Shown: in pieces, positions 25,601-33,529 of the stretch | Position numbering within the stretch: position 1 is the first letter of the stretch | Layout: every line of letters starts with the position of its first letter | IMG/VR virus record: IMGVR_UViG_3300022200_000063 | Coordinates: 1-53,628 of that record | Direction: 5' to 3' (one strand) | DNA from: a virus | Length of the DNA: 53,628 bases | Notes under the pieces: model-generated | Databases searched by the model: none | What the model was told of the DNA's origin: nothing | Seen by the model: only the letters and a program-made list of their open reading frames with translations | Made by a program: the position numbers and the translations under genes

Positions 25601-28600
25601 TTCTACAATTGCATCTTTAATAGTATTAATTAATTGATTAGCTCGTGCTATAGATTCGTTATAAGGAATAAATGTTTCTAGTTCTGTTACTTTTTCATAA
25701 AGCAATTCTTGAAGAGCTTCTTTTTGTTTATTAGATTTTGCTTTTTCTATTTGTGCAGAAAGATTTTCTATCTCTAATTGTAATAATTTCTGCTCAGACT
25801 TCTCTTCGAAAGCTTGTTTCCTATAATCAAAAAGATTAATACGATTCTGTAGAATCTCTTCTACTGATAAAGTAACATTTTTAGTAGAAACTCCTTCAGG
25901 CAAATACGTTGTTAAGAATTTTTCTAGTCCTCTTAAGTCTCTGAAAATATGATCTACAATCTCTTTCTTACTACTGTTAGCACTTAAAGGTTTAATGTAT
26001 ACAGCTTGTTTTTTCCCATCTTTCTCTACTACATAGAAATTAGGAATCATCATAAATAATTTATCAATATCAAAGTCAAGACCTGCTATGGTAACAGCTT
26101 CTGGTGGAAGAATTAAGGTTCCTCCTTGTGCAGGATCTGTAAATCCTTTTACTCTGATATTAAACATAGAATATTTATCCTCTGTTGGAATACGATAACC
26201 TATTATTTCTAAAAGTTGTTCAGGAAGAACAGATAAATCCACTTCTCCATTAGGTAATTGAGGAAAGAATTTTTTACTCCACCAAGGAAGTAAAGCTTGA
26301 TATGTAATAGCTCCAGTTTTTGAATCTACTTCTATTTTTAAATCATCACTAATTCCAAAACCAGTGGTGTTAATCATATTACCACCATTAATCTTTTGTT
26401 TAATAATTCTATTATTAACAAAAGAATACATTAAGTTCTGAACTTTAATGTTTAATGATGGATGCCATAGAGGTAGGGCAGTAGTTGTCTTATTTGGATT
26501 AAGGTAATGAGGTATTAATTCTAAAGCCTCTAAATATCCAGGATCCATATTACGATCTTCTATCTCTCTTCTTAGAAACTCTACTAATTTTTCTAGACTA
26601 AAATTGCCATCCTTATCTTTAAATATTTTACGAACTCCTTCTGCAGATTCTTTAATATTGGCTACAATTAAATCTTGATATTCCTGGGCAAGTTCTCTAC
26701 CAGTTATTTTTTTACCGTTTCCATCTTCATAAATAGCATCAAAATCTAAATCAGCTATAATCAAATTTCTAATCTGCGAACCATAATTACCTATCTCATC
26801 TACATAGTGAGGAGGAGTCTCGTTTTGCAGTTTCCAGTCTTCTTGCTTTAGCGTAATTACTTCTGCTTCTTCGTTTAAAATGTAATTTCCAGAAGCGTCT
26901 TTTGTTAAATTATTTTTAATAGGTTCTCCTGATTCGTTTAATCCTGAAAACAGTCCTCCTACTTTAATAGCAGACTCAAAAACTATAGCATTAACTTCAT
27001 GTTCAGAACCATCTTTATGAGTTATTCCGTTTTCTAGAATTTCATATGCTTTCGCAAGTTTTGGGTATTTTAAATTTCCGTTTACATCTTTTCTCTCGGC
27101 CATTGCTCTAGTGAGTAGTACCTCTGAGTTTTTAACTTGTACAGGTACTATTGTTCCATCTATATTTATTTTAGTAAACATGAATGGTTTGATAGGAGGG
27201 AACAATGCTATATCATCAATACTTTCTACACCTTCTCTTATACGTACAGCCGCATCTCGGTGAGCTTGGGTAGTACGGTTCATACTATCTAAAATATCTA
27301 AATATCTTTCGATACTTATGTATGTAGCACCATCTGAATTATTATTACCTCTTTCTTTTGTACCTAAGTCTTTCCAAATACTTAATAAAGCTGCTTTCTT
27401 TTGAGGATTTAAATTTTTATCAGACATAATAAGTTCTGATATAGCTTTTACAGTTTCTTCTTCAGTAGGTACTATCTCATCTTCTAATATTAGAATATTA
27501 TAATCATTAACTACTTTAGTATCAGTATAACTACCAGGGCTAATTACTTGTTTAAATCTTTTCTGAAAATCTTCTGTATTCTTATAAAATGCAGGATCTC
27601 CAGCGAGAATAGTGTTGAGTTCTATATTAGTATAGAAAGTATTTAGTAAATAATTATCATAAAATTGTTTTTTATCTTTAATAGCATTACTGATCAACTC
27701 TTCTTCAAAACGAAGAGCTCCTTTATCATAATACAGAATTCCTTTTTCTTCTGCTTTTTGATATTCATTTGCTAAATACGTATTAAAAATATAGCTTTCT
27801 ATCTCTGAGCGTAATAGCCCTTCTTCTGTTTGTAATTCTTCTAGCGAATATTTAGAAGAATTTAAAAAAGATAGATTTACGAATTTAGTTCCATTTTCAA
27901 CATAGTTAGGAATAAAATTGAGTTTATGATTGTCAGGAATATTTTTTAATTTATTTATCCTAGCAATCTCTCCTAAAGCTAACTCTACTAAGTTGTCTAT
28001 AATTTGTTCATTAGTATATCTTCTGGCTTTTACAAAAGGTATATTGGTACTATTAGAAGGAATAGGAAGTTTGTAAAAACTGAACCCCTCCTCTTTTAGT
28101 CTTTCTTCTTTCGCATTATTTTGAAAAAACGCCAAACAAACAGCTTCTAATTCTGCAGGAGAAAGTTCGTCATATGGAATAGAATAGAACTTACCTTGTC
28201 TAGAAAGTGATTCAAACATCGCCACAGTAAGTCCTTCTTCCGAAGTAGAGAATGTTTTTAATTCTCCAGTCTCCATATCAAAAATATCGTTTATCATTGG
28301 AGATTTTGATAGAATAGGATCTTGTCTTATTTCTTCCCAAAATGCTTTAGCTTCTCTAGGATTAGTAAGTTTACTGAATAATTTATTTAAATAATTACTG
28401 TATTGAACTGTGTACTTTGTTTTATTATTAGAATCTCTAAAGGCCATATTCACATGAGTCTCTAATCCTAATTTAAGAGCCGCAGCTAAGCCAGCCACGG
28501 GACTTCCTATAGCAGTTTGATTCTCTCCTGAATCTGATTTTTTAATTTCCAAGAATGGATTCTGCCCTTCAGATAATTTTTGAAGAATGTCTTCAACTCT

Positions 28601-31600
28601 ATTTAAAACTTTGTGTACTCTTTTTACACTAGGAGAAACATCTGTTCTTACAGGTGCCCAAGTGTCTACTAATTGTTTAGTGGTTATTGGTAATTCTATA
28701 CTATAAAGAAATTCTGATATTTTTCCCAGTTCTGTAATAATAGTATCTTTCCCTCTAGCATTATCGAAATTTGTTCTTATTTCCTTGAACTCTGCAAGTT
28801 TTTGTAACGCAAATTCTTTATCAATAGAGGTAAAATCTTTTTGTCCTGATAACGGGCCTGATGTATGATTATTGAAAAATTTAGATTTGTGATTTAAGAA
28901 ATTGGCTATTAGGAAATCCTCAATAATCTTACCAATAGTTTTTCTGTTTTTATTAAATATACGATAGTGTCCTTTTTCATAATAAACTGTCATGTAGTTT
29001 ATATTTGACTTAGACGCTAATGTTACATACAAATCAACTACTAATCCATAATTAGATTGTAGTTTATCTAGAAGTTGAGGAATAAAATCTCTTTCATTTT
29101 TAATAGCTTCTAATTTTTCAAACATGTCCTCAACACTTGTAGAATTAGTAATCCTTTGAGACAAGAATGAGAACACCTCGTTTCCTGCAAAAGTCTCTCT
29201 TGCTCCAAATCTGTTTAGTAGAGGATTTCCATTTTTAGGATTAACTTTATAGAAGTTATTAAAGATTCTTTTCAGAGTTTGACTCATAGTGGTTCTTGGA
29301 TCGAACTCTGCTATATCTCTTTGCCAATTTTCTAAATCTCCTAATTTATTTTCATTATCTTCATCAGTTTCTTGTGGCTCTGTTCTATCCTCTACTAAGC
29401 CTACAGCAGAGGATAAATCCTTAATTATAATGCCATCTTCTGATTTAAGAGTTCTTAAAAAAGCCTGCATCAAAGGCATAGATTCTAAATCTACAGGAAT
29501 TAGATAAGTACCATCTGGACCTTTAACAGTTTCAAATACTTCTGGACTAAAAGAGATTTGTCCTCCTTCTCTAAAAATTACTCCTAATTCTGAAGCTAAT
29601 TGTTTAAACAACTCACTATTAGGTTTTAACTTATTCTTTCCATAAGTCTTTACTATTCTTGTAATAGTTTTTCCTAAGAGAACTCTAGGGCCTACTTTGG
29701 AAATAATATCAGGATCATTTAATCCTGCAAAACTCTGCTCTTCTAAACTTTTTAAAAGATCAGCTTCTTTAATAGAATTTATTTCCGCAAAGAAAGTCTG
29801 TTTAATATATTCAATAGCTTCTTTTTCTAGACGAATATCGGTAAAACTTGAATAAACTTTACTGATACTACTTGCTCTCATACTTTCAAATTCAGATGTA
29901 TCTGTATTTTTAAAAGTAATTGTATCCTTATATTTTCCAAATTGAATATCGGAAAATAGAGATTCTATAGATATAGTAGCTTTATTATTAAATAATGTTT
30001 TAATTAGTCTAAAGATATTCTTGAAGAAATCTGTTACTCTTTGTCCAAAAGTTTTAGGTCCTTCTTGTTTCTTAAAATCTAAAGTTCCATCAGATTGAAC
30101 ATATTCCATAAACTTATCTGCCAAAAGTTCTTCTACTTCTAGATAAGTAGGATTTTCACTCAATTCTGATTTAAATAATTCTTTAGCTTCTTTTAAAATT
30201 AAAATTCTTTCTTCTTTAGATAAAGCTAAATTAAAAACTACGTGAAAAGCCTCATGATAAGCTGTTCCTGCAAAAGCGTTATTTTTTAAATAAAGTCCTG
30301 CTTTTGTAAATAATCCTTGTAAAGAGCCAGGTTGTTTGGCTAAATTTCTTAGATACTCAAATCCTTTAGGACTTAGGTATTCTCTAAGTTCCTCTTCGGA
30401 TTCAAACATTGTAATCTTATCCCTAACAGCTTTTCCAAGTTTATCTTGAATCCATTGAAGTTCTTTTTCTTTATCCCAATGCTCTCCTATAGTAGTAGTC
30501 CTTGCTTTAGGATTATCATCGTTAGCAGAGAAATCTACGTCATCTGCCTCTCCTCCTAAGTCTTCGGTGTTCAACACTTGTCCAGTAGCTTCTGCAACTA
30601 AGTCAGCAGACTTACTAGCAGTTCCTCCTAATTCAGGAAGATCAATATCAGGAAGCTCTGTTAACAGTGCGAAATCTCCAACTTCTTCATCAATAGGTCC
30701 CTGTGTTTTTAAAGGAGCAACTTTTTTATCTTCATTCTGTTTTTTAGTAATAGTTTTAAACTCTGCTACATCAGAAATTTTAAAAAATTCGTTTCTTGCA
30801 GAATTCTTTTCTTCATTACTAATTTCGGCAGGAGTATTTTCTATAATATTACTTTGAGGTTTTCTTGCTTGTGTATATGCTTCAATTTTATAAACTTCTA
30901 TTTGGTTTCCTTCTATAACAGCATATACTTTAGCTTTTTTATTAGTATTAGGTATACTAACCTCTCTACTAATAATAATAGCAAGTTCATCTATAGGACT
31001 AGCAAAAGCTCTAGATTCTCCTTTTTTATTTTTTTGATCTTCTACTTCTTTTTTAGCCATTTCGTTTATGGCTGCTTTTTTGGAAGCCTCTTCTTCTTTT
31101 GCCTTAGAGATTTGCTTCTTAATGCTTTCTAAAATTTCAGGAGTATACTTACTAAAATCTTTTGTATCTAATACAAATCCAGAACTATTAAAGAAGTTTC
31201 CGTTTTCTTGATAAAGATCTGTTGTGAAGAATCCATCATCAGCATATTTTTCATTTTGACCTTTTTTATTAATTTCAAAATAGTTTATTCTAGCAAGCTT
31301 GCCAGGAGTAGACATTTTGCCTTCCTGATTTCTTTCTCCTATATATTTACCATCTTTATAAGTTCCTAAAATAATTGTATTAAGTTCTTCAGGGCGATTG
31401 GCTATCTCTTCTTTAATTGTACCATCTGCTTGAGCAGTTCTTACAATAATAGTATTTCCTTCTTTTTCAAAGGAAACTTTATACATATTTTTTTCTAATT
31501 TCTTTTTAGCTTTTGTAAAAGCATCTCCTTCTAAAGTAAAAAGTAATTTTAATTGATTCTCAATCTGTTTAGCTATTTTAGTTTCTCCTAAAAAAGAGTT

Positions 31601-32143
31601 TCTTAATGGTACAGCACGTACACCAGTCCCTGAAGGAATTAATAAATACGGTTTCCATAATTCCATTTTAGCAATAGGGTTCTGACTACCAGACTCTAAT
31701 GTTTTAATATACTTAATAGTTTTCTCGTCTGCTTTTCCATACTTAAGTCCGTCAGGCCCCTTGATTACAACAACAAAAGGAACTTTAGTTCTCTTCATTC
31801 CAGTTTTCTTTTGCTGTTCTTCTATTGCAGCATTGGCAGCTTTAATTACTTCGTTAGGATTATTTCTAGCATATACATTATCAAGAACCTGGCCGTCCTC
31901 TACTTGTCTTGAGTTATTAAACTTTCTATTAATTTTTCTAAGGATTCTTACAGAAATCCCGTCAGGCTTTGTTTTTTGTCTTTGTTTTCCTATATTACCT
32001 AATTGTTGGTCTACTGGAAATTCTGATATTTCTATATTTTCAGCTACTATTAATTGATCTAGTAATCCACTATATAATAATTCTTTAAAATTAGCCTCAG
32101 TAACCCATTGGCCATTAATATAATAAAGACAATTTGCTGCCAT
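22667..32143 (-). CDS. Giant crAss-like virion RNA polymerase polyprotein
   Basis: A 3,158-residue protein, the longest gene in the window. The catalytic motif is G-L-D-F-D-I-D-K-L-F, with Asp2023, Asp2025 and Asp2027, the DFDID metal-binding loop known from the crAss-like phi14:2 virion RNA polymerase. About 40-50 residues before it, G-Y-R-I-P-T-E-D-K-Y-S-M resembles the R-x-P-T segment of cellular beta-prime subunits. Family members are single-chain double-psi-barrel polymerases packaged in the virion and injected to transcribe early genes. Upstream, residues 630-634 are HEAFH with Glu671/672 in E-E-L-L-A-D, a zincin metallopeptidase signature. LPDIDLP occurs at 497, and three 15-residue LPDID repeats lie at 3044-3080. 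The 300-620 region is low-complexity and charged. The polymerase call is strong; the domain borders are estimates. Confidence 0.85.
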   Translation of the reverse strand: MAANCLYYINGQWVTEANFKELLYSGLLDQLIVAENIEISEFPVDQQLGNIGKQRQKTKPDGISVRILRKINRKFNNSRQVEDGQVLDNVYARNNPNEVIKAANAAIEEQQKKTGMKRTKVPFVVVIKGPDGLKYGKADEKTIKYIKTLESGSQNPIAKMELWKPYLLIPSGTGVRAVPLRNSFLGETKIAKQIENQLKLLFTLEGDAFTKAKKKLEKNMYKVSFEKEGNTIIVRTAQADGTIKEEIANRPEELNTIILGTYKDGKYIGERNQEGKMSTPGKLARINYFEINKKGQNEKYADDGFFTTDLYQENGNFFNSSGFVLDTKDFSKYTPEILESIKKQISKAKEEEASKKAAINEMAKKEVEDQKNKKGESRAFASPIDELAIIISREVSIPNTNKKAKVYAVIEGNQIEVYKIEAYTQARKPQSNIIENTPAEISNEEKNSARNEFFKISDVAEFKTITKKQNEDKKVAPLKTQGPIDEEVGDFALLTELPDIDLPELGGTASKSADLVAEATGQVLNTEDLGGEADDVDFSANDDNPKARTTTIGEHWDKEKELQWIQDKLGKAVRDKITMFESEEELREYLSPKGFEYLRNLAKQPGSLQGLFTKAGLYLKNNAFAGTAYHEAFHVVFNLALSKEERILILKEAKELFKSELSENPTYLEVEELLADKFMEYVQSDGTLDFKKQEGPKTFGQRVTDFFKNIFRLIKTLFNNKATISIESLFSDIQFGKYKDTITFKNTDTSEFESMRASSISKVYSSFTDIRLEKEAIEYIKQTFFAEINSIKEADLLKSLEEQSFAGLNDPDIISKVGPRVLLGKTITRIVKTYGKNKLKPNSELFKQLASELGVIFREGGQISFSPEVFETVKGPDGTYLIPVDLESMPLMQAFLRTLKSEDGIIIKDLSSAVGLVEDRTEPQETDEDNENKLGDLENWQRDIAEFDPRTTMSQTLKRIFNNFYKVNPKNGNPLLNRFGARETFAGNEVFSFLSQRITNSTSVEDMFEKLEAIKNERDFIPQLLDKLQSNYGLVVDLYVTLASKSNINYMTVYYEKGHYRIFNKNRKTIGKIIEDFLIANFLNHKSKFFNNHTSGPLSGQKDFTSIDKEFALQKLAEFKEIRTNFDNARGKDTIITELGKISEFLYSIELPITTKQLVDTWAPVRTDVSPSVKRVHKVLNRVEDILQKLSEGQNPFLEIKKSDSGENQTAIGSPVAGLAAALKLGLETHVNMAFRDSNNKTKYTVQYSNYLNKLFSKLTNPREAKAFWEEIRQDPILSKSPMINDIFDMETGELKTFSTSEEGLTVAMFESLSRQGKFYSIPYDELSPAELEAVCLAFFQNNAKEERLKEEGFSFYKLPIPSNSTNIPFVKARRYTNEQIIDNLVELALGEIARINKLKNIPDNHKLNFIPNYVENGTKFVNLSFLNSSKYSLEELQTEEGLLRSEIESYIFNTYLANEYQKAEEKGILYYDKGALRFEEELISNAIKDKKQFYDNYLLNTFYTNIELNTILAGDPAFYKNTEDFQKRFKQVISPGSYTDTKVVNDYNILILEDEIVPTEEETVKAISELIMSDKNLNPQKKAALLSIWKDLGTKERGNNNSDGATYISIERYLDILDSMNRTTQAHRDAAVRIREGVESIDDIALFPPIKPFMFTKINIDGTIVPVQVKNSEVLLTRAMAERKDVNGNLKYPKLAKAYEILENGITHKDGSEHEVNAIVFESAIKVGGLFSGLNESGEPIKNNLTKDASGNYILNEEAEVITLKQEDWKLQNETPPHYVDEIGNYGSQIRNLIIADLDFDAIYEDGNGKKITGRELAQEYQDLIVANIKESAEGVRKIFKDKDGNFSLEKLVEFLRREIEDRNMDPGYLEALELIPHYLNPNKTTTALPLWHPSLNIKVQNLMYSFVNNRIIKQKINGGNMINTTGFGISDDLKIEVDSKTGAITYQALLPWWSKKFFPQLPNGEVDLSVLPEQLLEIIGYRIPTEDKYSMFNIRVKGFTDPAQGGTLILPPEAVTIAGLDFDIDKLFMMIPNFYVVEKDGKKQAVYIKPLSANSSKKEIVDHIFRDLRGLEKFLTTYLPEGVSTKNVTLSVEEILQNRINLFDYRKQAFEEKSEQKLLQLEIENLSAQIEKAKSNKQKEALQELLYEKVTELETFIPYNESIARANQLINTIKDAIVESLEGVSVKASDIQGKKSRDNRLMEIVKSILKNRNTAVSILDPGGFAEEKALGSKLRLLKISDKKGPKAELKKEALALFSDYSTGKITINDYQDALKKLIDRLEDIDFNINYPSTQRELFVRNMTGNDLIGIFANHNVHHAKAQLSQLKLRTPIYINGVEYQDLNKIYSDTKSGKIRISKSLANLIAAVVDNAKDPIASYLNMNTYTADIIATMLRLGVESEYTFTFINQPIILEVTNAYFKAKGSLKESNASFARIKKDLKAKIQKSFNISEEEFNTIDENIVDISLEELQDSLVKGTEAKYFLDQYKVLSLFEEILNISGKLGEVTRATKTDTSGPGPTHGAAFSKMYKQSKILNNPEYPILGVKDFLIEKEEGVHINAAFTQYGWREFIDIMNEIFPAIGRLKSDNTIKLSQLGRLKVRFSNMKDSIYSISEKEANSIDAGMISFLASGFPTFKYNQAESVLKDTPDNLRDFIANNPDSPFIPFLEQLNIESANNKIPIKRISFYTTGKNAQDIINYKRLWYEMLISPDPAVHKLAMDLVKYTFFSSGFNFGPYTFFHLVPEIMFTDKFARNYPHLELTDPSRGNRSFNQHIEAGLAAIEGGDTTLLERFEKQFVQNTGEKSLMIPNISTTESILFSPQVKDFGNMDVQIVLDGPNVGKITPLGKANQYGVRKAETLEGYINELQKLMDVARQNPKKLFHVSKSLHYVRFEDDKFNQAFLAIHNTTGIPDNVRFAGEKEDVRGWRKHQTSEGILKLNKATFRNIQVQDADGIFNFPKFIKTSNKSGKVELYQKVEEGERHVLYTKINLLGTSLFAVEYNMFNDITESVTLKLKNSTSTPVLGMNNEEFTAIEGSLNSLNNLPDIDIPEISDPFAHLPDIDVPGTSDPFAYLPDIDIPNIKIIKALSEEDPGEAPVITPELREGILPIAEIIKDPSYEKYVILNQAKGETIKVSKEVFESMPLGARIETLKHLNNC
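22904..23014 (-). repeat. Tandem 45-nt coding repeat (LPDID repeats) in the RNA polymerase polyprotein
   Basis: Two full 15-codon units and the start of a third, encoding L-P-D-I-D-I/V-P followed by a variable pair, then S-D-P-F-A-H/Y. Codons 3044, 3059 and 3074 begin the units. DNA identity between units is high, so they arose by recent duplication. A fourth single copy (LPDIDLPE) lies at codon 497, near 30640-30655. Confidence 0.85.
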
Positions 32144-32180
32144 ATTAAAAAAGTTTATTTAGCAAATATACAAATAAAAA

Positions 32181-33047
32181 TCAATCACATCTTTTATGCT
32201 CTTGTGATTCAGGATCGAAGAAGAAATTAATTTTTTTATTAATGATTTTTTCTACAATATTCTCGAAATTTTCATTAATAAATTTAGCTCTTTCGATTCT
32301 TTCTTTGCCATATTTTTCAAGAAGTTTCTTTTCTTGAGCAGGTCTTTTAGAAGCTCTCACTGAATTTAAAGCATTGAGTTCCATCAGAATTTTATTGTCG
32401 ATAACTTCAGGAACTATTAATGCAGGAGTAGGGAGTTGAGATTTTAATTCTTGGATTTTACTTTTTAGCTCATTTACTTTTTCAGAATTTACTTTAACCC
32501 CACTTGTTGGTTGTATTGTAGGTTTAGCTTCTGTTAATTCTATTATCTCTTTTTTTAATTCTGGAAAAGCTTTATTTAGATTTTCTATTTGTACTTTAAT
32601 ATCTGAATCTAAAATATCTTTATTTCTAGAATCAAAATAATTTTCAACTAATTCAGATAAATTATAATGCTCTAAGCCGTCTTTATTAGGAATAGTAATT
32701 TTAATAAACTCTTCTCTTAAAATAAGGTCTTGATTGGTATCTCCTTGTTCGTTTTCAAATTGTAAATTTTTATTAAAGTCATCAACTGTTAGAGGTCTTG
32801 ATACTCCTTCTTCAATTAATACAGTTATATTTCCAGAGTCTACGACTCTTTTCCATAAAAGTTTATTTAATTTTTCAGTAACATCTTGAACTGTAGTTTT
32901 CTTTGTTATAGGTTGAACAGATAAGGATTTTAAATAATCTTCTACAACTCCTTCTTTGGCAGCCCAAACTACATAAGCCGTAGGTTCTCCTACAGCTTTT
33001 TCTAAATCTTTCCAGATCTTTAATCTTTTATTAGGACAGCTAATCAT
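32181..33047 (-). CDS. Hypothetical 288-residue protein with CPNK module and coiled coil
   Basis: The N-terminal 40 residues (M-I-S-C-P-N-K, K-I-W-K-D-L, A-V-G-E, then A-Y-V-V-W) form a short module that I associate with the starts of large crAss-like virion proteins. The rest is charged and mainly helical: residues about 180-215 are a Lys/Leu/Glu coiled coil, with a Pro-rich break (L-P-T-P-A-L-I-V-P), and the C-terminus is basic with F-F-F-D-P-E-S. It overlaps the ferritin gene by four bases and ends 37 bases before the polymerase start. Likely virion cargo, or an assembly partner or scaffold of the polymerase. No enzyme motif. Confidence 0.6.
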   Translation of the reverse strand: MISCPNKRLKIWKDLEKAVGEPTAYVVWAAKEGVVEDYLKSLSVQPITKKTTVQDVTEKLNKLLWKRVVDSGNITVLIEEGVSRPLTVDDFNKNLQFENEQGDTNQDLILREEFIKITIPNKDGLEHYNLSELVENYFDSRNKDILDSDIKVQIENLNKAFPELKKEIIELTEAKPTIQPTSGVKVNSEKVNELKSKIQELKSQLPTPALIVPEVIDNKILMELNALNSVRASKRPAQEKKLLEKYGKERIERAKFINENFENIVEKIINKKINFFFDPESQEHKRCD

Positions 33048-33529
33048 AGATATCTCTCTACATAATGATCAAGTACTAATTTATCAGAAGTAAGTTTAGC
33101 ATGATCTAAAATATCAATAGCTTTTCCTACTTCTTCTACCTGCTCTGCACAATATTTAGAAGCTAATGCAAAAAGTCCTGTGTGCTTCATTTCTAGAGCT
33201 TTTTGAGCCAGTTCTTCACATTGCTTAGTAATCATAAGCTCATGGTCTAAAGTAGCCTCTAATACATCCATATAACTTTCAAATTCCATTACAGGAGAAT
33301 TCAGACTTTGTAGTTGAGGAGTAATACCGAAGTTCAATAGAAAATCCATAGACCATTCTGCATGGAGCTTCTCTTCTCCTTCATATTTTTTATATAGAGC
33401 AGCTAAATGTTTAAATCCTTGGTTATCAAACCAAAGAGACATTTGATGATATAATCTTGAACTAAATTCTTCTTGTTGAATTCTGTAATTCAAAAGTTCT
33501 ATAATCTTTTCGTCTAGTAGATTTCTCAT
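33044..33529 (-). CDS. Ferritin (non-haem, FtnA-like)
   Basis: A 161-residue four-helix-bundle ferritin, almost the length of E. coli FtnA (165). It aligns by eye along its whole length: S-S-R-L-Y-H-Q-M-S-L-W against S-S-L-L-Y-Q-Q-M-S-A-W, and L-D-H-E-L-M-I-T against Y-K-H-E-Q-L-I-T. The ferroxidase centre is complete: Glu20, Glu53, His56, Glu97, Gln130 and Glu133. It should oxidise Fe(II) and store iron in a 24-subunit shell. The gene overlaps the 1,260-residue cargo gene by one base (TAATG) and the next gene by four, so it is an integral part of the late operon, not a cloning or assembly stray. No signal peptide. Haem-binding bacterioferritin is unlikely because the length and residues match FtnA better. 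Confidence 0.9.
   Translation of the reverse strand: MRNLLDEKIIELLNYRIQQEEFSSRLYHQMSLWFDNQGFKHLAALYKKYEGEEKLHAEWSMDFLLNFGITPQLQSLNSPVMEFESYMDVLEATLDHELMITKQCEELAQKALEMKHTGLFALASKYCAEQVEEVGKAIDILDHAKLTSDKLVLDHYVERYL

Noticed and set aside
29289-32057. Several + strand open frames of 72-98 codons opposite the RNA polymerase gene
   Set aside because: Ser/Phe/Leu-rich shadows of the giant - strand gene, with no start context, neighbours or family features.
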